Shown piece by piece: positions 53,003 to 60,394 of a stretch of DNA of 60,394 bases. The DNA comes from Stutzerimonas chloritidismutans AW-1 (GTDB taxonomy: Bacteria; Pseudomonadota; Gammaproteobacteria; Pseudomonadales; Pseudomonadaceae), in the NCBI RefSeq assembly GCF_000495915.1, contig NZ_AOFQ01000042.1, forward strand, positions 1 to 60,394, written 5' to 3'. The translations under genes and the position numbers were made by a program. Each line of letters opens with the position of its first letter. The stretch's first letter is position 1. The notes beneath the pieces were generated by a model, which worked only from the letters and a program-made list of their open reading frames with translations, was not told the DNA's origin and did not search any database.

Positions 53003-54331
53003 ATGAACGCCTCTCGCACGATGCGCCCGCTGCCCCGAGCCCAACGCGGTTCGGTGATGGTGCTGATCGTAGTGGCACTGGCGGCGATCCTGTTGATGGC
53101 AGCGCTCGCGCTGGACGGCAGCCACATGCTGGTCAACAAGACGCGCCTGCAGAACGCGGTGGATGCCGCTGCGCTGAGCGGCGCCAAGACCCTGCAGCAG
53201 GTGATGGGGTCGGGAAATGCCGGCAGCCTGGCTCAGGACGCGGCGCGTGCCACCTTTCAGCTCAACGCCCAGGCGGCCGGCAACGACGAGCTGGCGGCGG
53301 CGCTGGGTGAGGACCCGGCCAGCCTGGTGCAGGTCGATCTGGCCGCCAGCGTCTACGGACCGTTCTCCTTTCCCGGCCCGGCCGACGCACGTTACGTGCG
53401 CGTCAGCGTCACCCAGCTGCCGCTGACGGGCTTTTTCTGGGGGCTGCTGCAGGTCTTCGGCAATAGCAGCGAAAAGGCCGTGGCCGCCGCGGCGACCGCC
53501 GGTCCGAGTCCGACCAGCCCCTGCAACATTGCGCCGCTGATGGTTTGCGGCAACCCGGCGCAGCACCAGCCGGACGATGGCCTGTTCTGGGGCTATCGCT
53601 TTGGCGATCTGGAAGTGCTCAAGGGGTCGGCCGGCAATGCGCCGGCCATCGGGCCTGGCAACTTTCAGCTGATTCGGCTGGGCGACAGCAGCGGCGGTGC
53701 GGACGTGCGTGAAGCCCTCGCCGGTGGCGTCGAACAGTGCAACAGCGTCGGCGAGACGGTCGAGACCGAGCCGGGCAATACCATCGGCCCGGTGGCCCAG
53801 GGCTTCAATACGCGCTTCGGGCAGTACAGCGGGGCGTTGTCGAACAGCGGCGATCAGTATCCGCCGGACCTGATCACCGACTACAGCGCGCCACGCATGA
53901 CCTACAACAACAGCACCGCGCAGGCCGAGTATGACGGCGAGGTGGTGAACGCCAGCGACGGCAACCTCTCCACCGCCAGCAGCGCCTTGCTCGATTACAA
54001 CGACTGGCGCCAGCGCGTGGCGGATTGCCCCAACGGCTGTCGCTCGGACGGCGTGTTCGAGCGGCGCATCCTGAAGATCGTGCTCGGCGACTGCAGCGGC
54101 AGCTCCGGCGGCCAGGTTTCCGTGCCGGTGCTGGGGTTCGGTTGCTTCTTCCTGGTCCAGCCACTACCCACCGGCGCCGGCAACGAGGCGCAGATCTTCG
54201 GCCAGTTCGTCAGCGAGTGCGAAGGCGACAACGTGCCGGACAGCAACCCGGTGGACGATGGCGGCCCGCAGATCATCCAGCTCTACAAGACCTACATCGA
54301 CAATAACCGTACGCCGAGCAGCGACTCGTAG
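53003..54331 (+). CDS. tadG: TadG-like pilus assembly protein
   Basis: A 442-residue protein that begins with a Tad-type signal and helix: RGSVMVLIVVALAAILLMAALALDGSHMLVNKTRLQNAVDAAALSGAK. This N-terminus, up to DAAALSGAK, marks TadG and its relatives. The remaining 390 residues are predicted to be periplasmic, Gly/Ser/Asn-rich. TadG-type proteins anchor or guide the pilus in the envelope. It is the first of three pseudopilin-type genes in a row. Confidence 0.85.
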   Translation: MNASRTMRPLPRAQRGSVMVLIVVALAAILLMAALALDGSHMLVNKTRLQNAVDAAALSGAKTLQQVMGSGNAGSLAQDAARATFQLNAQAAGNDELAAALGEDPASLVQVDLAASVYGPFSFPGPADARYVRVSVTQLPLTGFFWGLLQVFGNSSEKAVAAAATAGPSPTSPCNIAPLMVCGNPAQHQPDDGLFWGYRFGDLEVLKGSAGNAPAIGPGNFQLIRLGDSSGGADVREALAGGVEQCNSVGETVETEPGNTIGPVAQGFNTRFGQYSGALSNSGDQYPPDLITDYSAPRMTYNNSTAQAEYDGEVVNASDGNLSTASSALLDYNDWRQRVADCPNGCRSDGVFERRILKIVLGDCSGSSGGQVSVPVLGFGCFFLVQPLPTGAGNEAQIFGQFVSECEGDNVPDSNPVDDGGPQIIQLYKTYIDNNRTPSSDS

Positions 54332-54339
54332 GAGGCGCC

Positions 54340-54810
54340 ATGAACAGTCGGGGAGGTCGGAGCAGGGCGCGCCAGCAGGGGCTGGCGATGGTGGAATTGG
54401 CCATCGCCTTACCCTTGCTGCTGCTGTTGCTACTGGGGATTGGTGAGCTGGGTCGGCTGTTGTGGCAGTACAACAGCCTGCTGCAGGCCAGCCGCGATGC
54501 TAGTCGTTTCGTCGCCGGTCAGGCCTGGAATCGCACCCTCGGGCAGCTGGAACTGAGCGCGAGCCTGCAGCAACAGGCGCGCTCACTGGCGGTGTATGGC
54601 GTGCCGGTGCCGCAGGACGGCAGCGCGCCGCTGGTCACCGGGCTGAGCCCGTCGCAGGTAACGGTCAGTACGCTGGGCAGCGATCACGTGCAGGTCAGCA
54701 TCAGCTATCCGTTTCAGCCATTGTTCGGCGGCGGCATTCCGGGTTTCGACGGCGACGCCGTCTCGCTGAGCTTTCCGCTGGTGGCCACTTCCGTGATGAG
54801 GGCGCTGTGA
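54340..54810 (+). CDS. TadE-like pseudopilin
   Basis: A 156-residue TadE-family protein: RQQGLAMVELAIALPLLLLLLLGIGELGRLLWQYNSL, with the Flp-like Glu in the helix start and the E-L-G-R motif at its end. Such pseudopilins are processed by the prepilin peptidase. The start lies eight bases after the TadG-like gene with GGAGG before the ATG. It ends in a four-base overlap with the next gene. Confidence 0.88.
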   Translation: MNSRGGRSRARQQGLAMVELAIALPLLLLLLLGIGELGRLLWQYNSLLQASRDASRFVAGQAWNRTLGQLELSASLQQQARSLAVYGVPVPQDGSAPLVTGLSPSQVTVSTLGSDHVQVSISYPFQPLFGGGIPGFDGDAVSLSFPLVATSVMRAL

Positions 54811-55310
54811 TGAACGCCAGGCGCATGCGCGGGGTGTATGTGGTGGAGTTCGCCGTCGTCGGGCTGCTGCTGTTCATCCTGCTGTTCGGCGTGCTGGAAC
54901 TGGGCCGGCTGTTCTTTACCGTCAACGCGCTCAATGAAACGGTGCGCCGTGGTGCGCGGCTGGCTGCGGTATGCGAGATCCACGAGCCACGCATCCTGCG
55001 CCGGGCGATCTTCAACGAGGCCGACAACAGCGCCGCCAGCAGCCTGATCGCCAACCTGCAGACCGCCGATCTGTCCCTGGTCTACCTCGACGGCAACGGC
55101 TCGCCGATAGCCAATCCGTCGACGCCCGGCAGCGCCGGATTCAGCGCCATCCGCTTCGTCCAGCTGCGGGTGGAGAACTTCACCTTCGACTCGCTCATTC
55201 CCGGCCTGAGCGGGGCGATCACGCTGCCGCCATTCAGCTCGACATTGCCGCGCGAGAGCCTCGGCCGCCATGCCGAGCCCGATGCCGTTCCGGAGATCAC
55301 GCCATGCTGA
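54807..55310 (+). CDS. TadE/TadF-like pseudopilin
   Basis: A 167-residue protein with the same start pattern as the previous one: MRGVYVVEFAVVGLLLFILLFGVLELGRLFFTVNALNETVRRGARLAAV. VVEFA and ELGR are the TadE signature. Two neighbouring TadE-like genes are usual in tad loci (TadE and TadF). The ATGA overlap with the previous gene and the 7-base overlap with tadZ indicate coupled translation. Confidence 0.87.
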   Translation: MMNARRMRGVYVVEFAVVGLLLFILLFGVLELGRLFFTVNALNETVRRGARLAAVCEIHEPRILRRAIFNEADNSAASSLIANLQTADLSLVYLDGNGSPIANPSTPGSAGFSAIRFVQLRVENFTFDSLIPGLSGAITLPPFSSTLPRESLGRHAEPDAVPEITPC

Positions 55311-56521
55311 ACACCCTCGAAACTTCCAGCGGTGTCGCGGTCGGTCGACAGGGCCTGCGGCTGCTCATCAGCGGCCGCGATGCCGGCGTGCTGGCCCGGC
55401 TCAAGGCGCTCAGCGAACAGCTGCCGGGCCTGCAGGTGAGCACGCGCCAGGTGAGCAACGGGCACACCGACCCGCTCTACGGGCTGGAGCAGCTTCCCGA
55501 CATGCTGTTGCTGCACGTCAGCCACCTGTGGCGCGAGGAACTCGGTGCGCTGCAGCAGCACCCGTCGCAGCAACGACCGCCGCTGCTGGTCTGCGGCCCG
55601 CAGGACGATCGTGACTGCATGCGTCTGGCCATGCAGGTCGGCGCGCGCGACTTTCTTCCCGAACCGTTGCTGGAGCAGGAGTTGCTGGCCGCGATCGGTC
55701 GGGTCGCACTGGAAGCTCGCGACGTTCCGGCGCCTGGCGGGCAGCTGATAGCGATCATGAACGCCAAGGGCGGCTCTGGCGCCACCATGCTCGCCTGCAA
55801 CCTGGCCCACAGTCTCAGCGCCCACGGACGACGCACGCTGCTGCTGGACCTGGATCTGCAGTTCGGCAGTGTCGCCCACTGCCTGGACGTGCAGCCGAAC
55901 CACAGCCACATGGAAGTGCTGCAGCGCATCGATGAACTGGATGGCGTGGCGCTGCACGGCTTCTGCAGCCATTTCAGCCCGACCCTCGACGTGCTCGGTG
56001 GCCGCGCCAGCGAGCTGTGCCTGACCCAGGATGTGCAGCTGGAGCAGCTCGAGGCGCTGCTGCGGCTGGCGCGCACGAGCTACGACTGGGTGGTGGTGGA
56101 CCTGCCACGGCAGATCGACCACCTCACCGGCATCACCCTGGAGCAGGCCGATCATGTCTACGTGGTGCTGCAGCAGTCACTCAGCCATCTGAAGGACGCC
56201 GTGCGCCTGGTGCGCATCATGCGCGAGGACCTGGGCATCGGCGGCGAGCGTCTGCAGCTGGTGGTCAATCGCTACGACAAGTCGGCGCCGGTCAGCCTCA
56301 AGGACATCGCCGAGGCGCTGCATTGCGGCGAGCCGCTGCGGCTGCCGAACGACTATGCGGTGATCAACGAAAGCCAGAACACCGGCGTGCCGCTGGGGCT
56401 GCACGCGCCGCGGGCGGCGCTGACCCAGGGCATCCGCCAGATCGCCCAGGACCTGCTCGGTAACGAAGCCGCCGCGCCGGGCCTGTTCAAGCGCACCTTC
56501 GGCCGACTATTCAGGGGATGA
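55304..56521 (+). CDS. tadZ: pilus assembly ATPase-like protein TadZ/CpaE
   Basis: A 405-residue protein. The N-terminal 130 residues have a receiver-like fold ([30 protein letters not shown]). The C-terminal ParA/MinD-like domain carries a deviant Walker A ([22 protein letters not shown]) and [11 protein letters not shown] at the Walker B position. TadZ localises the Tad machine at the cell pole. The ATG at 55304 overlaps the previous gene. The open frame extends much further upstream in another gene, which is not real. Confidence 0.92.
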   Translation: MLNTLETSSGVAVGRQGLRLLISGRDAGVLARLKALSEQLPGLQVSTRQVSNGHTDPLYGLEQLPDMLLLHVSHLWREELGALQQHPSQQRPPLLVCGPQDDRDCMRLAMQVGARDFLPEPLLEQELLAAIGRVALEARDVPAPGGQLIAIMNAKGGSGATMLACNLAHSLSAHGRRTLLLDLDLQFGSVAHCLDVQPNHSHMEVLQRIDELDGVALHGFCSHFSPTLDVLGGRASELCLTQDVQLEQLEALLRLARTSYDWVVVDLPRQIDHLTGITLEQADHVYVVLQQSLSHLKDAVRLVRIMREDLGIGGERLQLVVNRYDKSAPVSLKDIAEALHCGEPLRLPNDYAVINESQNTGVPLGLHAPRAALTQGIRQIAQDLLGNEAAAPGLFKRTFGRLFRG

Positions 56522-57957
56522 CCATGCTCAGCGAACTGCGCAACCGCCTGCAGACAGGCAAGCGACCCGCGACCCGCCAGCCGGACACCGGCCCTGCGCC
56601 CGAACGGGCGGAAGGCGTCATGGCCTGGGAAATGCCGGCGGTCGAGCGGCTGTATGAAACCCGCAGCCAACTGAGCCCGGTCGATGCCGACTGGCGCGAA
56701 CGGACCTATCAGCAGCTGCTCAAGGTCATGGACCTGTCGCTGCTCGACTCGCTGGAGCCGGCGGACGCAGGCTGGCAGATCCGCGAGATCTGCCAGCGCC
56801 TGCTCGACGAGCATGCCGCGCCGGTCAGCGCGGCCGGGCGGCAACTGATCATCAAGCAGATCACCGACGAGGTGCTGGGGCTCGGCCCGCTCGAACCGTT
56901 GCTGGCCGACGCCACGGTGTCGGACATCCTGGTCAATGGCCACGCCTCGGTCTACGTCGAGCGCCACGGCAAGCTGCAGCGCACTGATGTGCGCTTCCGG
57001 GACGACCAGCACCTGTTGAACATCATCGACCGCATCGTTTCCAGCCTTGGCCGGCGCATCGACGAATCCTCGCCGCTGGTGGATGCGCGACTGAAGGATG
57101 GCTCGCGGGTAAATGCGATCATCCCGCCGCTGGCCATCGACGGGCCGAGCCTGTCGATCCGGCGCTTCGCGGTGGACCTGCTGAACGCCGAGAGCCTGAT
57201 CCAGATGGGCACCCTGACGCCAGCGATCGCCCTTGTGCTCAAGGCCATCGTGCGTGGGCGGATGAACGTGCTGGTGTCCGGCGGCACCGGCACCGGCAAG
57301 ACCACCATGCTCAATGTGCTGTCGAGCTTCATCCCGCACAACGAGCGCATCGTCACCATCGAGGATTCCGCCGAGCTGCAGCTGCAACAGCCCCACGTGG
57401 TGCGTCTGGAAACGCGCCCGGCCAACATCGAGGGGCGCGGCGAAGTGAACCAGCGCGAGCTGGTGCGCAACAGCCTGCGCATGCGCCCGGACCGCATCGT
57501 CATCGGCGAGGTGCGCGGCCCGGAGGCGCTGGACATGCTGGCGGCGATGAACACCGGGCACGATGGCTCGCTCACCACCATTCACGCCAACAGCCCGCGC
57601 GATGCCCTCGGGCGGGTGGAGAACATGGTGGCGATGAGCGGCGCGACCTTTCCGATCAAGGCGCTGCGCCAGCAGATCGCCTCGGCCATCGACGTGGTGA
57701 TCCAGCTCGAGCGGCAGGAAGACGGCAAGCGACGGCTGGTCAGCGTGCAGGAGATCAACGGCATGGAAGGCGAAATCATCACCATGACCGAGATATTCAC
57801 CTTCGAGCGCCGCGGCATCGGCGAGCACGGCGAGGTGCTCGGTGATTACCGGGCGACGGGCATGGTGCCGGGCTTGCGCGACGTGCTGGCCAAGCGCGGC
57901 ATCGAGCTGCCGCTGGAGTTGTTCCGCCCGGACTGGATGGAGGGCTTGCAGCCATGA
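56518..57957 (+). CDS. tadA: Flp pilus secretion ATPase TadA/CpaF
   Basis: A 479-residue hexameric secretion ATPase. It has the N-terminal all-alpha part, then [20 protein letters not shown], Walker A in [10 protein letters not shown] (about 254-263), RTIHAN-like box [14 protein letters not shown] and Walker B in [15 protein letters not shown]. TadA drives Flp assembly. It overlaps tadZ by four bases and ends in a four-base overlap with tadB. Confidence 0.95.
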   Translation: MTMLSELRNRLQTGKRPATRQPDTGPAPERAEGVMAWEMPAVERLYETRSQLSPVDADWRERTYQQLLKVMDLSLLDSLEPADAGWQIREICQRLLDEHAAPVSAAGRQLIIKQITDEVLGLGPLEPLLADATVSDILVNGHASVYVERHGKLQRTDVRFRDDQHLLNIIDRIVSSLGRRIDESSPLVDARLKDGSRVNAIIPPLAIDGPSLSIRRFAVDLLNAESLIQMGTLTPAIALVLKAIVRGRMNVLVSGGTGTGKTTMLNVLSSFIPHNERIVTIEDSAELQLQQPHVVRLETRPANIEGRGEVNQRELVRNSLRMRPDRIVIGEVRGPEALDMLAAMNTGHDGSLTTIHANSPRDALGRVENMVAMSGATFPIKALRQQIASAIDVVIQLERQEDGKRRLVSVQEINGMEGEIITMTEIFTFERRGIGEHGEVLGDYRATGMVPGLRDVLAKRGIELPLELFRPDWMEGLQP

Positions 57958-58940
57958 GCCAGCTGCCCGGCGAATTCATCCTGATCTTTCTCGGCATGAT
58001 CTTCGTCGCCGTGTTCCTGCTCAGCCAGGGGCTGACGGTGCCGGTGTTCGGTGAGGCGGGACGGGTGCGCAAGCGTATCCGTGCGCGGCTGCACCTGCTC
58101 GAACAGGCCAACGACCTGCCGAACATGCAGACCCTGTTGCGGCAGAAATACCTGACGCGCCTGTCGCCTCTGGAGGCGGCGCTGGAACAGCTGCCGCTGA
58201 TGGAACGTCTGGCGCAGATGATCGAGCAGAGCGGCCATGGCTACCGTGCCTATCGGGTGGTGCTGCTCGGCGCATTGCTGGGCGTGCTGGTGGCGGTGGC
58301 CTGTGCGCTGCTACTGCGTCCGTGGTGGCTGGCGGTGCCGCTGGGGCTGCTGGCGTTCTGGCTGCCGATACTGAAGATCGCGCGTGATCGCAGCCGGCGT
58401 TTTGCCGAGTTCGAGGAAGGCCTGGCCGATGCGCTGGACTCCATGTGCCGCGCGTTGCGTGCCGGCCATCCGTTCAGCGAGACGCTGCGGCTGGTGGCCG
58501 AGGAGCAGCGAGGCGCGGTGGCGCGCGAATTCGGCCTGACCTTTGCCGACATCAACTACGGCAACGACGTGCGCCGCGCCATGCTCGGTCTGCTGGAACG
58601 GGTGCCGAGCATGACGGTGATGATGCTGGTGACCAGCATCCTCATCCACCGCGAAACCGGCGGCAATCTGACCGAGGTACTGGAGCGGCTGAGCCGGCTG
58701 ATCCGCGGGCGCTTCCGCTTCCAGCGCAAGGTCCGGACGCTCTCCGCCGAAGGGCGGATGTCGGCCTGGGTGCTGATCTGTGTGCCGTTCGTGCTGGCCG
58801 CGGTGATCATGCTGACCACGCCGCAGTACCTGCCTCTGCTGATCAACGAGCCGATCGGGCGGCAACTCGGGGTGGCGGCATTCGGCGCCATGCTGCTGGG
58901 CATTTTCTGGATTCGCCGGGTCATCCGCATCCGGGTCTGA
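57954..58940 (+). CDS. tadB: Flp pilus platform protein TadB
   Basis: A 328-residue inner-membrane protein of the T2SF family: one N-terminal helix ([19 protein letters not shown]), a pair of helices in the middle (about 101-130), the cytoplasmic T2SF domain ([26 protein letters not shown]) and two C-terminal helices. TadB and TadC together form the base of the pilus machine driven by TadA. Confidence 0.93.
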   Translation: MSQLPGEFILIFLGMIFVAVFLLSQGLTVPVFGEAGRVRKRIRARLHLLEQANDLPNMQTLLRQKYLTRLSPLEAALEQLPLMERLAQMIEQSGHGYRAYRVVLLGALLGVLVAVACALLLRPWWLAVPLGLLAFWLPILKIARDRSRRFAEFEEGLADALDSMCRALRAGHPFSETLRLVAEEQRGAVAREFGLTFADINYGNDVRRAMLGLLERVPSMTVMMLVTSILIHRETGGNLTEVLERLSRLIRGRFRFQRKVRTLSAEGRMSAWVLICVPFVLAAVIMLTTPQYLPLLINEPIGRQLGVAAFGAMLLGIFWIRRVIRIRV

Positions 58941-58954
58941 GTGGGGGAGTGGTC

Positions 58955-59932
58955 ATGGATTATCTGTATGGGCTGGTGCGTAGCCTGGTCGCCGATGAGC
59001 AGCTGGTGCGGCTGATCTTCCTGGCAGCGGTGGCGCTGAGCGTGGTGCTGGCAGCGACGACCACGACGGTGCTGGTGATGGGCCTGCACGATCCGATGCG
59101 CCGCCGCCTGGCGCTGATCAAGCGGGGCGGGCAGCACGGCGCCGAGCATGGCGTCGGCGAGCCGCCGCTGGGCGGTCTGCAACTGCTGCTGGAGCAGGTC
59201 GGCCAGCGTTTCGTGGGCAGGGAAGGCGAGCAGCACAGCGGCACCCGCGCACTGCTTTCGCAGGCCGGCTACCGCTCGGCCGCCGCGGTGCAGATGTACT
59301 GGGCGATCCGCCTGCTGCTGCCGCTGTTGCTGCTGGTCGCGACCCTGCTGGCACTGCCGCTGATGACCAGTGCCTCGCTGACACCCGGGTTGCTGGCCGT
59401 GGCACTGGCGCTGGGGCTGGGCTGGCTGGCCCCGGCGATGTTCGTCGAGCGGCATCGCAATGCGCGGCAGATGCGCCTGCGCGCGGCATTTCCCGATGCC
59501 CTCGATCTGATGGTGGTCTGCGTGGAGTCGGGGCTGGCGTTGCCACAGGCGATCGAGCGTGTCGCCGAGGAAATGGCGGTGAGCCAGGTCGAGCTGGCCG
59601 AGGAACTGGCGACAGTCAACGTCGAGCTGCGTGCCGGGATATCCAGCGCGGTGGCGCTGGGCCACCTGGCCGAACGGACCGGGCTGGAAGATATCCGCGG
59701 GCTGGTGAGCCTGCTGGCGCAAAGCATTCGCTTCGGCACCAGCGTGGCCGACACCCTGCGCGTCTACGCCGACGAATTTCGCGATCGGCGTACCCAGGCC
59801 GCCGAGGAGCAGGCGGCCAAGATCGGTACCAAGCTGGTATTCCCGCTGATTTTCTGCCTGTGGCCGAGCTTTTTCCTGGTCGCCATCGGCCCCGCCATGA
59901 TCGGCGTACTCAAAGCGTTCGGGGGACTGTGA
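58955..59932 (+). CDS. tadC: Flp pilus platform protein TadC
   Basis: A 325-residue T2SF protein, the partner of TadB. It has LIFLAAVALSVVLAATTTTVLVMG at the N-terminus, a middle pair of helices, the domain AFPDALDLMVVCVESGLALPQAIERVAEEM and a C-terminal helix (FPLIFCLWPSFFLVAIGPAMIG). The start at 58955 (GGGGGAG before the ATG) leaves a 14-base gap after tadB; the frame is open upstream but that part overlaps tadB. Confidence 0.93.
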   Translation: MDYLYGLVRSLVADEQLVRLIFLAAVALSVVLAATTTTVLVMGLHDPMRRRLALIKRGGQHGAEHGVGEPPLGGLQLLLEQVGQRFVGREGEQHSGTRALLSQAGYRSAAAVQMYWAIRLLLPLLLLVATLLALPLMTSASLTPGLLAVALALGLGWLAPAMFVERHRNARQMRLRAAFPDALDLMVVCVESGLALPQAIERVAEEMAVSQVELAEELATVNVELRAGISSAVALGHLAERTGLEDIRGLVSLLAQSIRFGTSVADTLRVYADEFRDRRTQAAEEQAAKIGTKLVFPLIFCLWPSFFLVAIGPAMIGVLKAFGGL

Positions 59933-59933
59933 G

Positions 59934-60394
59934 ATGAACAGAATCGCACTGCTGCTGGCCATCGCGGCCGTACTTGCTGGCTGCCAGTCCATGGGCCCGG
60001 AGCCCGGCGAAGGGCGCTCGATCTACTCGGGCAACCATTCGGTGCTGTACCGCGCACGGCAACAGGCCGGCTCGCTGGAGCAGGCGCTGCAGCTTGCCGA
60101 CATGGCTTATCGGGCGGGGGATCTGGACCAGGCGCTGTTCCAGTACCTGCGTGCACTGGAACTGGAGCCGGAACGCTTCGAAGCGCTGGTCTGGGTCGGG
60201 CGGATTCACCGCGAGCGCGGCAATATCCAGCTGGCCGAAATGGCCTTTGACGAGGTACTGCGCAAGGCGCCGGACGACCTCGATGCCCTGGCCGAGATGG
60301 GCATGCTGCAACTGGCCCGGCGGGAGCAGGAACGGGCGCGGGAGCTGCTCGAACGAGCCGTGCTGCTGGACCAGCAGCGGCTCCCCCGCGCGCC
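59934..60394 (+). CDS. tadD: TPR lipoprotein TadD (cut by the window end)
   Basis: The gene starts at ATG 59934, two bases after the tadC stop, and is still open at the window end, so only the first 153 codons are seen. A lipoprotein signal ends in VLAGCQS. Then come TPR repeats (LADMAYRAGDLDQALFQYLRALELEP, ALVWVGRIHRERGNIQLAEMAFDEVLRKAP). TadD is needed for pilus assembly in the outer part of the envelope. The downstream remainder of the tad locus is outside the window. Confidence 0.9.
   Translation, partial: MNRIALLLAIAAVLAGCQSMGPEPGEGRSIYSGNHSVLYRARQQAGSLEQALQLADMAYRAGDLDQALFQYLRALELEPERFEALVWVGRIHRERGNIQLAEMAFDEVLRKAPDDLDALAEMGMLQLARREQERARELLERAVLLDQQRLPRA

Noticed and set aside
54971..55303. 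N-terminal extension of TadZ into the preceding pseudopilin gene
   Set aside because: The extension lies within a TadE-like gene in another frame, and the TadZ family starts at about 55304.

Overview
The window looks like a chromosomal segment of a pseudomonad, most likely of the Pseudomonas stutzeri (Stutzerimonas) group. Three things point there: GC-rich genes with strong third-position GC bias; the gene order fadB-fadA-DUF1653-topA-DUF6586...sulA-lexA-psrA...nagZ-mtnP, which matches my recollection of the P. aeruginosa PA3014 to PA3004 segment; and integron attC sites of the type described for P. stutzeri chromosomal integrons. The window opens with a run of 28 G, probably a sequencing or assembly artefact, and ends inside tadD.

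Region 1 (1-15.4 kb) is an accessory catabolic region. The first operon (acyl-CoA dehydrogenase, VOC protein, MmgE/PrpD protein, CaiB-type CoA-transferase, CitE-type lyase, TRAP binding protein) resembles the P. aeruginosa itaconate cluster around PA0879-PA0884, where itaconate is activated to a CoA ester and citramalyl-CoA is cleaved to acetyl-CoA and pyruvate. A second module, on either side of a LysR regulator, has another CaiB-type CoA-transferase, an HMG-CoA-lyase-like enzyme and a paralogous TRAP binding protein. A shared motif, TTGGCCAA-N4-CAATT, lies in both of its promoter regions. Neither TRAP binding protein has membrane subunits next to it. The two modules are separated by an integron cassette array without an integrase (about 7.76-10.35 kb), with three small cassettes of unknown function. 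One of its attC sites is split by an IS5-group insertion sequence flanked by TTAA duplications. Two of the three cassette genes, and the LysR gene, carry apparent frameshifts or a stop.

Region 2 (15.6-20.4 kb) holds acs (acetyl-CoA synthetase), a small membrane protein and an oligopeptidase B-like protease. Region 3 (20.8-35.1 kb) is conserved core: fadBA for beta-oxidation, topA, sulA-lexA with two LexA boxes, psrA with two PsrA-type boxes, an L,D-transpeptidase-like protein, nagZ, mtnP, a LEA14-like lipoprotein, a His-rich SEC-C protein and a DUF2489 protein. Region 4 (35.2-47 kb) holds a QuiP-like Ntn acylase, trmO, a solitary trpB unlike the usual pseudomonad TrpB, the choline-to-betaine set betT-betB-betA without betI, and rimO.

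Region 5 (47.1 kb to the end) is a flp/tad pilus locus: a divergent AraC-type regulator, the Flp pilin, prepilin peptidase, an unusual AAA ATPase, rcpC, the secretin rcpA, a small lipoprotein, TadG/TadE-like pseudopilin proteins, tadZ, tadA, tadB, tadC and the start of tadD. Almost all genes overlap or are tightly spaced, so it is probably one transcript from a promoter upstream of flp, where two 16-bp direct repeats 21 bp apart could bind the regulator.
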